DNA of 17,341 nucleotides, taken from the NCBI GenBank assembly GCA_035548495.1, contig DASZSV010000035.1, positions 1 to 17,341 on the forward strand. The letters are read 5' to 3'. Below are positions 1-8,085 of this stretch, piece after piece (the first letter of the stretch is position 1; each line of letters begins with the position of its first letter). The position numbers and the translations under genes were made by a program. This DNA comes from CAILZL01 sp035548495. Lineage in GTDB: Bacteria > Pseudomonadota > Gammaproteobacteria > Steroidobacterales > Steroidobacteraceae. A model generated the notes under the pieces. That model saw only the letters and a list, made by a program, of their open reading frames with translations. It was not told the origin of the DNA and made no database searches.

Positions 1-450
1 CCTCACCACCGCACCGGGATGAATGTTCAATCTTTCTGTCTCGCCGCCTTTGAGTTCGACCACCGTTGCTACCACGCCCCTGGAAGAAATGATCTTCTCC
101 GACAGCGGAGTTGCATTGGCCGCAATGCTTTCAACCTTGCCTTGCGCATCAATGAACATCATGTCGAGCGGAATGAAAGTGTTCTTCATCCACATGGATA
201 TTTTCTGTGGCGCATCAAAAATAAACAGCATGCCCTGATCCGCAGGCAATGACTTGATGAACATCAGTCCCTGTTCACGGCGTGGCTCGGTATCTGCAAC
301 CCACACCTTGAACACATGCCTGTGCATGTCCGGTGTATAAACGCTGAGTGATGCCTGCGGAAAATGATCCAGCGGTTCCGGCGCATTCTGCGCATGCGCA
401 CCCACAGTCAACAGCAGGGCGATACCGAGACAGCGAAGGATGGTCTTCAT
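1..450 (-). CDS. DUF192 family secreted protein (3' end beyond window)
   Basis: The reverse strand reads open from an ATG at 450 to the window edge, giving 150 residues with no stop. The start MKTILRCLGIALLLTVGAHA is a Sec signal peptide, with cleavage likely after AHA. The mature part carries the DUF192 hallmarks: WVADTEPRREQGLMF near residue 50, a central GMLFIFD, then MWMKNTFIPLDMMFID and a closing VVELKGGE. DUF192 proteins are small periplasmic or extracellular beta-rich proteins of about 150-170 residues, so only a few C-terminal residues should be missing. The biochemical role of the family is not established. The ATG overlaps the TGA of the upstream gene (ATGA), which suggests translational coupling and a two-gene exported-protein operon. 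The family call is strong; the function is unknown. Confidence 0.88.
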   Translation of the reverse strand, partial: MKTILRCLGIALLLTVGAHAQNAPEPLDHFPQASLSVYTPDMHRHVFKVWVADTEPRREQGLMFIKSLPADQGMLFIFDAPQKISMWMKNTFIPLDMMFIDAQGKVESIAANATPLSEKIISSRGVVATVVELKGGETERLNIHPGAVVR

Positions 451-1148
451 GAACGGGCACTCATTGCGGCGGTATTGTCGTCATCGTCATCGACATCAAC
501 GCGGCCGGTGAAATCAAAACGTGTCATCAGTATCACGCCATTGCCAGTCAATGCGTGTGCAGGCTGATTGCAAAAGCCATGAGCTTCGACACGATAACTG
601 CGCTTGCGTGTCGGCATGCCCGGAATCACTGTTTGCTGCAGGCGGTCAATGGTGCACTTGTCGCCCTGGGTGCTGTAGAACTCGCCCTCGCCTTCGCGCA
701 TGATGGTGAGATTCACCGCCAGCACCTTGCCAGATTCACCGGCGTGAATGGCGTTGATGCCAAACAACAATACCAGCGGATGCGCCGTATTGCCGAATGC
801 GTGGCTAAAGCGCAATCGCAAACCACCGCCGGGACGTGCTGATCCGGTGCAACTCGTCGCATCGTTGCGCCAATCAAGTTCGGCCTGGATCGAGCCCGTT
901 AACCGCGCCCGTAGATAGCCGTCATTCGTAGTCAAACATGGAGCTGGTGTCTGCGCATTCGCTGTAGCGCCTGCTGCCTGGTAGTTCAATGCGCGGCTTG
1001 CGTCTGGCTCTTTCGCATCAGCGCCGGGCGCTGTTACTGACAGCACCATGATCATACACAACGCGGATCGCAACAGGAATCCAGGAAATGATTGGGCAAA
1101 ACTGGACAAGTCATTGCTCAAATGGGGTGCAAAGTTCCTGTGAAACAT
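447..1148 (-). CDS. Exported protein of unknown function with acidic C-terminus
   Basis: I do not recognise this protein. The reading frame is open back to 1289, but an ATG at 1289 would lie inside glgC. I chose the ATG at 1148 (233 residues). A TTG at 1073 or an ATG at 1055 would give a more compact signal peptide, with hydrophobic stretch LCMIMVLSVTAPGADA; no candidate start has a good ribosome binding site. The mature part has four Cys residues (in PCLTT, TSCTG, DKCTI and GFCNQ), consistent with disulfides in an exported protein, and a repeated beta-like pattern (LRARLTGSIQAEL, GGLRLRFSHAF). It ends in an Asp-rich tail, VDVDDDDDNTA. Its TGA overlaps the start of the DUF192 gene by four bases, so the two are probably co-translated. 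Real gene: likely. Start: uncertain. Confidence 0.68.
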   Translation of the reverse strand: MFHRNFAPHLSNDLSSFAQSFPGFLLRSALCMIMVLSVTAPGADAKEPDASRALNYQAAGATANAQTPAPCLTTNDGYLRARLTGSIQAELDWRNDATSCTGSARPGGGLRLRFSHAFGNTAHPLVLLFGINAIHAGESGKVLAVNLTIMREGEGEFYSTQGDKCTIDRLQQTVIPGMPTRKRSYRVEAHGFCNQPAHALTGNGVILMTRFDFTGRVDVDDDDDNTAAMSARS

Positions 1149-1280
1149 GGGTAAAATGGGACGCCGCTGATCACTGTGGTTTTGAAACAGGCAGTAAGGA
1201 TACCGCCATGCAGCGGCGGGATCGAGAACAAAACGATCATGCATGCAATTTCGTAATTTGTAATTGTTATTGAGGTTCCA

Positions 1281-2570
1281 ATGGATCAATCCGGCCCATC
1301 AACAAAACCCGCCACAAGCAAAAGCGTTTCCGCCAGACGCTACGTCAGCCGCCTCACGCACAGTACGCTGGCTGTCATCATGGCAGGCGGACGCGGCGAG
1401 AGGCTCAAGCATCTCACCGATAACCGCTGCAAGCCCGCCACACAATTCGGCGGCAAATTCCGCATCATTGATTTCGTGCTGTCGAACTGTGTCAACTCCG
1501 GCATCCGCCGCATCTGCGTACTGACACAGTACAAGGCACATTCGCTGATTCGCCACATACAACGCGGCTGGAATTTCCTGCGCGGCCAGTTCGGTGAGTT
1601 CATCGAAATCATTCCGGCACAGCAGCAACTGGGACCCGACTGGTATCGCGGCACTGCCGATGCGCTGTACCAGAACCTGTCCATCATGAAACTGCACCGG
1701 CCACGTCTGGTGCTGGTGCTGGCGGGCGATCACATCTACAAGATGGACTATGGCCCGATGCTGGCGTATCACGTGGAAACGCGCGCGGACATTACTGTTG
1801 GCGTGGTTGAAGTGCCGGTTGCCGAAGCCAGCGGCTTTGGCGTGATGACGGTTGATACGGACAATCGCGTCATTGATTTCAAGGAAAAGCCCAAGAATCC
1901 GGACAGCATGCCGGGACGCGAAGGCATTGCACTGGGATCAATGGGCATCTATGTGTTCAATGCGCGACTGTTGTTCAAGTTGCTGGAACAGGATGCCGCG
2001 AACGAAAAAAGTCAACATGACTTCGGCAAGAACATCATCCCCGATGCCATCAACAAGTTGAATGTGATGGCGTATCACTTCCGCGATGTACGCACACGCG
2101 CACAACAGTACTGGCGCGATGTCGGCACGGTGGACGCGTTTTATGAAGCAAACATGGAACTGGTGTCGGTCAATCCCGAATTGAACATCTACGATTCGCA
2201 ATGGCCCATCTGGACATTCCAGCGGCAGCAGCCGCCGGCAAAATTCGTGTTGAATGAAGATGGACGCCGCGGTATGGCCATCGACTCAATGGTGTCCGGT
2301 GGTTGCATCATCTCCGGCGCGGAAGTGGTTGAGTCGCTGCTTTCAACCAATGTACGCGTCGCAGAACACACGCGCATTGAGCGCTCGTTGCTGTTTCCTG
2401 ATGTGCGCGTTGGTCCCAATTGCATCATCAAGAATGCCATTATCGATACCGGCGGCGTGGTGCCGCCCGGCACGCAGATCGGCGTGAATCCCGAAGAAGA
2501 TGCGAAACGTTTTTACGTGACGGAGAAAGGCGTGCTGCTGGTAACGCGCGACATGCTGGCGGCGTTGTAA
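1281..2570 (+). CDS. glgC: Glucose-1-phosphate adenylyltransferase (ADP-glucose pyrophosphorylase)
   Basis: GlgC makes ADP-glucose from ATP and glucose-1-phosphate, the committed step of bacterial glycogen synthesis, in the cytoplasm. The 429-residue length matches the family (E. coli 431). Visible motifs are the nucleotide-binding loop AGGRGERLKHLT (residues 35-46), the CKPATQFGGKFRIIDF allosteric/ATP region (50-65), WYRGTADALYQNL (121-133), LAGDHIYKMDY with the likely catalytic Asp150, the sugar-phosphate Lys in DFKEKP (Lys203), and a C-terminal left-handed beta-helix region (IISGAEV, LLFPDVRVGPNCIIKNAII). The ATG at 1281 follows a modest GAGGT about 6 bases upstream. No other glycogen gene is in the window, so it appears to be a single-gene unit closed by the terminator just downstream. 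Residues that would set activator preference cannot be judged from sequence alone. Confidence 0.97.
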   Translation: MDQSGPSTKPATSKSVSARRYVSRLTHSTLAVIMAGGRGERLKHLTDNRCKPATQFGGKFRIIDFVLSNCVNSGIRRICVLTQYKAHSLIRHIQRGWNFLRGQFGEFIEIIPAQQQLGPDWYRGTADALYQNLSIMKLHRPRLVLVLAGDHIYKMDYGPMLAYHVETRADITVGVVEVPVAEASGFGVMTVDTDNRVIDFKEKPKNPDSMPGREGIALGSMGIYVFNARLLFKLLEQDAANEKSQHDFGKNIIPDAINKLNVMAYHFRDVRTRAQQYWRDVGTVDAFYEANMELVSVNPELNIYDSQWPIWTFQRQQPPAKFVLNEDGRRGMAIDSMVSGGCIISGAEVVESLLSTNVRVAEHTRIERSLLFPDVRVGPNCIIKNAIIDTGGVVPPGTQIGVNPEEDAKRFYVTEKGVLLVTRDMLAAL

Positions 2571-2583
2571 GCAACCGGACAGG

Positions 2584-2619
2584 AACCGCGCTGGTTCAAC
2601 GTTGCAGGCGCGGTTTTTT
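2584..2619 (+). terminator. Rho-independent terminator of glgC
   Basis: AACCGCGC (2584-2591) pairs perfectly with GCGCGGTT (2608-2615) across a 16-nt loop, and TTTT (2616-2619) follows. It begins 14 bases after the glgC stop. The loop holds the stop codon of the converging J-like gene, and the 3' arm plus T-run encode the last residues of that protein (WKKPRLQR). On the minus strand the hairpin has no T-run after it, so it should act mainly on glgC transcripts. Confidence 0.85.
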
Positions 2620-4410
2620 CCATAGAATCCGCAGTTCGTTGAAGATCAGCATTGACGTTGAAACAAATATCATCGCGCAGAATGCAAACGCTCCGCCGAC
2701 AATCGTCGGATTGCTGACATATACGTCCGGAGACTCCGCCACGGAGAAAAATATCATGCAGCCAACGAAACCCGCGAGCAGCGTTGCTGCGCGTTGAGCC
2801 GGCAACAACAGGACGTTGAATGGACGGCTGATGGCAACCAGCGCAAAAGTCAAGGCGACGCACAGGGAATAGTACGCAGTGAACTTTGACATCTCCCAGA
2901 CAGCCTTGATCGTCAGGGCGGATAGGAACAACATGATCAATGCGATGGGTATTCTTTGAGTGGCGGTCATTTTCTGTTGCAGATTGGACGCCAGCGGTCC
3001 CGCCGTGATCACGCTCAACGTCATGACCGCAATCATCGGGGTTGCCATCATCTTGAAGTCCATCTGTTGTCCCAGAAACAACCACCAGTACAGTAACGGA
3101 ACGTTGGTCAATAGGGTGACCACAAGAATGTTGCCGGAAAAATTGTTGTGCGGCACCCAGAAGCGTTCGGTAAAGATCGCGCACCAGCTTGCACTTATCA
3201 CCGTCAGCAGCACCATGGAAATAAATGCGATCTTGTTGTCCGGCATGATTGCACTGGTCAGCAGCACTGCAACGAGCATCAGCATCCATCCGGTACGCAG
3301 GTACCATGGCGCTTCCTTGGGCCACTTTTTTCTGACCATCATCCGCGGCCAGTCAATCAACAGCAACCATGCAGCAACGGTAACGGCGCCCACACCGAGT
3401 ATCTGCAATTGCGAATAAAGTGTTTTCTGAATGCTCGTTGTTCCGAGAAACAGGCCGTACAGACTGGCTAGCAAACTCAGCAGGGCCATGCCCAGAAACA
3501 CGCCAATCAGCACAAACGAGGGCTGTGGCCTGCTTGCCATCCTGTCGAGCCATGCAACGATTTGCGGATCGAAGTCGGAAATGAGCGAGGGATATTCACG
3601 CCGCACATGTTGCAAAAGCTGATGCTCGGTGGCGCGGCCAAACAAGTGGTAATGCGCCTTGATCCATCGAAAAAGAGCAAGCGTCCTGGTACGCAAGCCA
3701 TCATAGGCACTGCGATATGGATGACCGCTGTAAGTAATGGTTCGCCGGAATTCGACATCCCTGCGGCGATTCAGAATGGCAATCATTGCCGGTGTGACGC
3801 GTGCATTGACTTTCTGATTGTCCCAGCCAAAACGTTTGATCACGGCATCCAGCAACACATCGGATGCAGGCAGCGTCGCAGCCAGCAGTTGTGCCAGTTC
3901 GTATTCAACACGATGTTCGATATCAATGCGTTCCAGCGCGGCGGATGAAAGAATGTCATCAAAATGGCGTCGCGCGGCCTGTTCATTGCCGGCTTTCAAC
4001 GATTGATACAGTTGCTGGAAGGAATGTCCAAGTGCACCAAGTTGCGCATTCAGTTCATCGTGTTGTTCAACAGGTTGATTGGTTGACTCATCAACCGGCT
4101 GAGCAGCAGGCTGCGCCGCTGCAACGTTCGTCGTTGCCTGCGGTGACGATATTTCCGTTGCCGTTTCAGGCCGAGGTTGAATCGCGGCATCCGCATGCGC
4201 CTTGTCCGCTGTCATCTGTTGCGATTGCTGCTGCGCCTTCTGGTATGCATGCTGCAACGCCATTTCATACGCACTACGCAACATCTGAAACGAGCGCGCA
4301 TCAGCAGGACGATCTTGCTTCAGACGTTTTGCATAGGCACGGCGAATCGCCACTGCATCCATGGTTTCGTCAATGCCGAGCACGGTCCAGATGGTTGGCT
4401 GCCCACTCAC
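2596..4410 (-). CDS. Polytopic membrane protein with degenerate N-terminal J-domain, partner of HscC
   Basis: This 604-residue protein probably acts with the HscC chaperone at the inner membrane. Residues 7-52 (IWTVLGIDETMDAVAIRRAYAKRL then FQMLRSAYEMAL) have the helix II-loop-helix III layout of a J-domain, but the canonical HPD is absent; the loop reads KQDRPADARS. Residues 55-120 are a Gln/Ala/Pro-rich linker, 120-290 a soluble helical region, and from about 298 to the end there are roughly ten hydrophobic segments. The start is a GTG whose bases overlap the hscC TGA (GTGA), so hscC and this gene are translationally coupled. In E. coli, hscC is likewise accompanied by J-like genes (djlB, djlC), which supports the pairing. 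Whether this J-like domain can stimulate an ATPase without HPD is open. The C-terminal membrane part is not one I can assign to a transporter family. Confidence 0.82.
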   Translation of the reverse strand: MSGQPTIWTVLGIDETMDAVAIRRAYAKRLKQDRPADARSFQMLRSAYEMALQHAYQKAQQQSQQMTADKAHADAAIQPRPETATEISSPQATTNVAAAQPAAQPVDESTNQPVEQHDELNAQLGALGHSFQQLYQSLKAGNEQAARRHFDDILSSAALERIDIEHRVEYELAQLLAATLPASDVLLDAVIKRFGWDNQKVNARVTPAMIAILNRRRDVEFRRTITYSGHPYRSAYDGLRTRTLALFRWIKAHYHLFGRATEHQLLQHVRREYPSLISDFDPQIVAWLDRMASRPQPSFVLIGVFLGMALLSLLASLYGLFLGTTSIQKTLYSQLQILGVGAVTVAAWLLLIDWPRMMVRKKWPKEAPWYLRTGWMLMLVAVLLTSAIMPDNKIAFISMVLLTVISASWCAIFTERFWVPHNNFSGNILVVTLLTNVPLLYWWLFLGQQMDFKMMATPMIAVMTLSVITAGPLASNLQQKMTATQRIPIALIMLFLSALTIKAVWEMSKFTAYYSLCVALTFALVAISRPFNVLLLPAQRAATLLAGFVGCMIFFSVAESPDVYVSNPTIVGGAFAFCAMIFVSTSMLIFNELRILWKKPRLQR

Positions 4411-6116
4411 AGGAATGTATGTCCTTCAATGGAATCCAGCGCCTTGAGGAATTCATCACGCGCGTGATCAATGGCTTTGGTGTTCTGTCCCGCAATCACA
4501 CTTTCAAATTGCGATATCCACCGGCCAATCATTTCGCGTTGCATGCCCAATGACTGCTCATAGCAGCGCTCGCCGCGTGCCAGTGCAGCGCGGTTCACTT
4601 CCTGATCGCGGGGATGAATCTTGAGTTTCGCCAGCGCCTCACGGCGTTGTTTGAGTTCGCCTGCATCAATGCTGTCCTTGTCATCCAGAATCATCATCTG
4701 GAACTTCTCACCGCTGTCGTGCACATGCACATCCACCTCAAGCAAGCCGTTCACGTCATACGAGAAACGGCATTCCACCTGCACCTGCCCTGCCGGCTTG
4801 CGCGGCACCGGCACGGACAAATCGCCGAGATGCACGTTGTCATTAACCAGCCGCGCTTCGCCCTGAAACACATGGATGTTGATGGCCGCCTGTCCATCCT
4901 GAAGTGTGCTGAACATTCGCGATCTGCTGGCAGGCAACAGCGTATTGCGATCAATAATGGGCGCAAAAATTCCGGAGCGCATTCCACCACCCGGCAATGG
5001 TTCGGAAATGGCAATGCCCAGCGTGTATGGACATACATCGGTCAGCACCACTTCATTCAACGCTGCGTCACGCGCGTTCAGACCCGCCTGCACTGCGGCT
5101 CCCAGCGCCACTGCTTCGTCCGGATTCAATCTTGATTCGGGAAAGCGGCCGAACATTTTTGTGACTGCGCGCCGCACCACCGGCATGCGCGTGGCGCCGC
5201 CTACCAGTACAATGGAATTCAATTGCGATGAATGGATGTTGCCATCCTTCAATGCCTGCATCACTGGAACGCGCAGGCGTTGCAGCAATGGCTCACAAAG
5301 TTTTTCGAATTGCGATGCTTCAACACGATGTTCGTGCATCTGGTCATTCCATATCACCTTCATGGTCGCAGCATCGTTGTCCGACAGTGCGCGGCGCACC
5401 CGTTCGGCTTCAACGCGCATGCGTTCATATAACAGGCCTGCATGCGGATGTTCTTTCAGCTTCCACTGCTTTGCATATGCCTTGTACATGTCATCAATCA
5501 GTACTTCATTGAAGTCTTCGCCGCCAAGATGATTGTCGCCGGTGCTGGAGCGCACTTCGATCACGCCTTCAAACAAATCGAGCACCGACACGTCAAACGT
5601 GCCGCCGCCAAGATCAAAGACCAGAAAGCGTGCTTCCTTGCCCACTTCATGAATGCCATAGGCCAGCGCCGCTGCCGTCGGTTCATTCAGCAGGCGTTCC
5701 ACTTTCAACCCCGCAAGTTCACCAGCGCGGCGCGTGGCCTTGCGTTGCTTGTCGTTGAAATATGCAGGCACGGTAATCACCGCCTGATCGACGGCATGGC
5801 CCAGAAATGCTTCGGCATCGGCTTTAAGACTGCGCAGCACCATCGCTGAAAGTTCTTCCGGCAGAAACTCCTTGTTGCCAAGACGAACCGTGCGCCGTGT
5901 GCCCATGTAGCGCTTGAATGCGGTCGCGGTAAAGCCGGGATGCGTGGTTTGCCGCTCGCGCGCTGCCAGGCCGACGATAATCTGTCCATGTTCATCCACG
6001 CTGACGGCCGACGGTGTCAGTACATGACCAAGACTGTTGGGTATCAATGAAGCGCGGCCATCACGCCAGACGGCCACTGCACTGTTGGTCGTGCCAAGGT
6101 CTATTCCCAGAATCAT
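4407..6116 (-). CDS. hscC: HscC-type Hsp70 chaperone
   Basis: A cytoplasmic ATP-dependent chaperone of the specialised HscC (Hsc62) branch of Hsp70. The 569 residues match HscC (E. coli 556) and are shorter than DnaK (about 638); there is no long disordered tail. ATPase-domain motifs include ILGIDLGTTNSAVAVW at the N-terminus, VPAYFNDKQRKATRRAGELAGL, NEPTAAALAYG, LVFDLGGGTFDVSVL, LGGEDF and LVGGATRMP. The substrate domain keeps the HscC-like VCPYTLGI, FAPIIDRNT and FSYDVNGLLEVDV. In E. coli HscC has been linked to sigma-70 binding; whether that holds here is unknown. The gene leads an operon with the J-like membrane protein (GTGA overlap). No clear Shine-Dalgarno precedes the ATG at 6116, and three ATTGTGT direct repeats sit at and upstream of the start. 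Confidence 0.95.
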   Translation of the reverse strand: MILGIDLGTTNSAVAVWRDGRASLIPNSLGHVLTPSAVSVDEHGQIIVGLAARERQTTHPGFTATAFKRYMGTRRTVRLGNKEFLPEELSAMVLRSLKADAEAFLGHAVDQAVITVPAYFNDKQRKATRRAGELAGLKVERLLNEPTAAALAYGIHEVGKEARFLVFDLGGGTFDVSVLDLFEGVIEVRSSTGDNHLGGEDFNEVLIDDMYKAYAKQWKLKEHPHAGLLYERMRVEAERVRRALSDNDAATMKVIWNDQMHEHRVEASQFEKLCEPLLQRLRVPVMQALKDGNIHSSQLNSIVLVGGATRMPVVRRAVTKMFGRFPESRLNPDEAVALGAAVQAGLNARDAALNEVVLTDVCPYTLGIAISEPLPGGGMRSGIFAPIIDRNTLLPASRSRMFSTLQDGQAAINIHVFQGEARLVNDNVHLGDLSVPVPRKPAGQVQVECRFSYDVNGLLEVDVHVHDSGEKFQMMILDDKDSIDAGELKQRREALAKLKIHPRDQEVNRAALARGERCYEQSLGMQREMIGRWISQFESVIAGQNTKAIDHARDEFLKALDSIEGHTFL

Positions 6117-6147
6117 TGTGTTATTGCCGTATTGTGTTAATTGTGTA
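6115..6147. repeat. Three ATTGTGT direct repeats upstream of hscC
   Basis: ATTGTGTTA occurs at 6115-6123 and 6131-6139 (16-bp period), with ATTGTGTA directly after at 6140-6147. On the hscC strand they read TAACACAAT, TAACACAAT and TACACAAT, and the last copy runs into the ATG. They fill much of the 68-bp divergent spacer between hscC and the gene at 6185, so they could be binding sites for a regulator. No function is known. Confidence 0.55.
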
Positions 6148-6184
6148 CATCATGCATTCCTGACGAGCCGGCGGATTCTAGCAA

Positions 6185-6598
6185 ATGAACAATGTAACCG
6201 GAGCACTGGTCGAGCAATTTCTGGCGGGAACATTGCCGAAATCACAATGGACACATGAAGCGCATCTGCGTGTCGGCCTGTGGCACGTCAAACATCACGG
6301 CGCTGATGTTGCGATGAACCTGCTGCGTAAACGCATTCGCGCATACAACGAGTCAGTGGGCACAGAGAATACTGACAGTAGTGGTTATCACGAAACCATT
6401 ACACAGTTTTATGTATTGATCATCACCAGGTTTCTCGGCACGGTTGATCCGGACATGTCAATCGACCGGATGAGTGATCAATTGATCGCCAGTTATGGCG
6501 ACCGCAATCTGTCGCTGACATATTATTCAAAAGAACTGTTGTTCAGCCGGGAAGCTCGCCTGCGCTGGGTTGAACCCGACAAATGTGCGCTCACCTGA
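6185..6598 (+). CDS. Small conserved His-rich protein, function unknown
   Basis: This soluble 137-residue protein has no signal peptide or membrane segment. Conserved-looking patches are WTHEAHLRVGLWHVKHH (residues 22-38), YHETITQFYV (68-77) and a C-terminal ELLFSREARLRWVEPD (117-131). I recognise the layout (His-x-x-His patch, YHETIT, LLFS...A...WVEPD) as that of an uncharacterised family seen in many bacteria, from memory only. The histidines His24, His27, His34, His37, His38 and His69 with Glu70 could bind a metal, but that is inference. The gene is divergent from hscC with a 68-bp shared upstream region and lies 81 bp before an MFS exporter, so it could share a message with it. The ATG at 6185 lacks a strong ribosome binding site. 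Confidence 0.8.
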   Translation: MNNVTGALVEQFLAGTLPKSQWTHEAHLRVGLWHVKHHGADVAMNLLRKRIRAYNESVGTENTDSSGYHETITQFYVLIITRFLGTVDPDMSIDRMSDQLIASYGDRNLSLTYYSKELLFSREARLRWVEPDKCALT

Positions 6599-6603
6599 TG
6601 CGC

Positions 6604-6627
6604 TTGACAGCACTTGACCACCTGTCA
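6604..6627. promoter_or_regulatory. Inverted repeat upstream of the MFS gene, possible operator
   Basis: TGACAG (6605-6610) is matched by CTGTCA (6622-6627) across 11 bases, in the 81-bp spacer before the MFS gene. The left arm overlaps a TTGACA that resembles a -35 box, but no good -10 box lies 16-18 bases beyond it. A weak TATGCT at 6642 is spaced 22 bases from the nearby TTGACC. I read it only as a possible regulator site. Confidence 0.25.
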
Positions 6628-6679
6628 GCCACATCTTGAGGTATGCTTGTTGTCTGACAAGTCTGCGACTGAGTCGTGA

Positions 6680-7945
6680 ATGAGCGATCCCGATACTGCC
6701 GGTACTTCTGCTGAAAATTATTCCCTGTTCAAACAGCGCGATTTCATTTTTTACATGCTGGCGCGGCTGTTTGCCAATCTCGGCGTACAAATGCAAACCG
6801 TGGCAGTGGGCTGGGCGGTTTACAGCAAGACATCACAGCCGCTTGATCTGGGTCTGGTGGGTCTGTCGCAATTCGCGCCCTTTGTATTGCTGATACTGCC
6901 TGCCGGCCACTTCGCCGATCATCATGATCGGCGCCGCATTGTCATCGGCTGTCTTGCCCTGCATGCGTTGTGCGCATTGATGCTCGGCGCATTTACGGTA
7001 ATTAATCTTCCCAGCGTATGGCCCATCTTCACGGCAATGACGGTGCTCGGGACGGCGCGCGCATTCATCATGCCCGCAGCCCAGGCGTTACTGCCCAACA
7101 TGGTGCCGCGTGAACATCTCAGTCGTGCAATTGCATTCAATTCCAGCATTTTTCAGGTAACCACCATTGTGGGTCCGGCCATTGGTGGCGTGCTGCTGAT
7201 CGGCGGCCAGTTAACTGTATTCATCACGGTGTTGAGCTGCATGATTGTTGCAACGGTTTGCGCCATTGCGGTTCACATCAAACCCGTGGCGGAAAAAGCA
7301 GATGCGCCTGCAGGCAAACGTGAGATTGATATCAAATCGCTGCTGTCGGGATTGAGTTTTGTACGCAGCCGTCCGGCAGTGCTGGGCGCCATCTCGCTGG
7401 ACTTGTTTGCAGTATTGTTTGGCGGTTCGGTTGCATTACTGCCCATTTATGCACGTGACATTCTGCATGTTGGTCCCAGCGGTCTGGGTTTGTTGCGCAG
7501 TGCGCCCGGCGTTGGCGCGGTGATCTGCGCGTTGTGGCTGACTGCGAAGCCCATCAACAAACATGTTGGCGCATGGATGTTTGGCAGCGTTGCGGTATTC
7601 GGCTTGTCAACGGTTGTATTTGGAGCCACCACTCATTTTGCGTTGTCGTTGGGTGCGCTGGTATTGCTGGGCGCGAGTGACATGGTCAGCGTGTTTGTAC
7701 GCGGTTATCTGGTGCAGGTAATGACGCCCGATTACATTCGCGGCCGCGTCAGTGCCATCAGCTCGGTATTCATCGGCGCTTCCAATGAGCTGGGTGAATT
7801 TGAATCCGGCGTCACTGCGGAATGGCTCGGCACCGTACGTTCCGTGGTTGTTGGCGGCACGGCCACTGTGTTGATCACCTTGATATGGAGCAAGCTGTTT
7901 CCCGAATTGCGCCATATGAACGAATTTCCTGAAGCGGAGAGATAA
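6680..7945 (+). CDS. MFS transporter, EntS-like (MFS_3) exporter
   Basis: A 421-residue inner-membrane protein with about twelve hydrophobic segments. It starts with a cytoplasmic SLFKQRDFIFYMLARLFANLG, typical of the EntS/MFS_3 branch of the major facilitator superfamily, which exports small molecules by proton antiport. The MFS signature between segments 2 and 3 reads GHFADHHDRRRIVIG. A central charged loop (VHIKPVAEKADAPAGKREIDIKSLLSGL) separates the two six-helix halves, and the second half has DMVSVFVRGYLVQVMTPDYIRGRVSAISSVFIGASNELGEFESG, strongly conserved in this branch. The substrate cannot be told from the sequence; no siderophore or antibiotic pathway is next to it. The ATG at 6680 fits the conserved N-terminus, with a weak GAG-type ribosome binding site. 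Confidence 0.9.
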   Translation: MSDPDTAGTSAENYSLFKQRDFIFYMLARLFANLGVQMQTVAVGWAVYSKTSQPLDLGLVGLSQFAPFVLLILPAGHFADHHDRRRIVIGCLALHALCALMLGAFTVINLPSVWPIFTAMTVLGTARAFIMPAAQALLPNMVPREHLSRAIAFNSSIFQVTTIVGPAIGGVLLIGGQLTVFITVLSCMIVATVCAIAVHIKPVAEKADAPAGKREIDIKSLLSGLSFVRSRPAVLGAISLDLFAVLFGGSVALLPIYARDILHVGPSGLGLLRSAPGVGAVICALWLTAKPINKHVGAWMFGSVAVFGLSTVVFGATTHFALSLGALVLLGASDMVSVFVRGYLVQVMTPDYIRGRVSAISSVFIGASNELGEFESGVTAEWLGTVRSVVVGGTATVLITLIWSKLFPELRHMNEFPEAER

Positions 7946-7950
7946 CGTCC

Positions 7951-8010
7951 AGCGACGCCGTCTGTCATATCATTGCGCTTCATGCAATCAGCATGATCAA
8001 CAGACGCGGC
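7951..8010. other. Hairpin-forming inverted repeat between MFS and hydrolase genes
   Basis: CGTCTGT (7959-7965) pairs with ACAGACG (8000-8006). Inside it ATTGC (7972-7976) pairs with GCAAT (7984-7988) around a 7-nt loop, and short GC-rich flanks extend the pairing imperfectly. No T-run follows, so it is not a standard terminator. It lies in the 140-bp gap before the hydrolase ATG and could slow transcription or stabilise an mRNA end. Confidence 0.35.
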
Positions 8011-8085
8011 GCGATAAACAATCACTGTCGTCAACCCATGGCATCCTGCAACGTTATTCCATCAGCGTTTCCACCAGGCCTGATC

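Noticed and set aside
1149..1289. ATG at 1289 as the start of the exported protein
   Set aside because: It would overlap the glgC start and place about 75 residues before the hydrophobic segment, leaving no usable signal peptide.
3864..4553. Open frame of 229 codons on the plus strand
   Set aside because: It is antisense to the J-like gene and crosses the hscC junction; its translation has no recognisable domain, while the minus-strand frames match known families.
4407..6116. DnaK rather than HscC
   Set aside because: The 569-residue length, the motif series and the J-like membrane partner fit HscC; the long acidic DnaK tail is absent.
6604..6647. Sigma-70 promoter before the MFS gene
   Set aside because: TTGACA at 6604 has no matching -10 box at 16-18 bases; the nearest TATGCT is too far away. 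Kept only as a possible operator.
7993..8085. N-terminal extension of the serine hydrolase
   Set aside because: The extra 31 residues would precede and spoil a clear signal peptide beginning at 8086.
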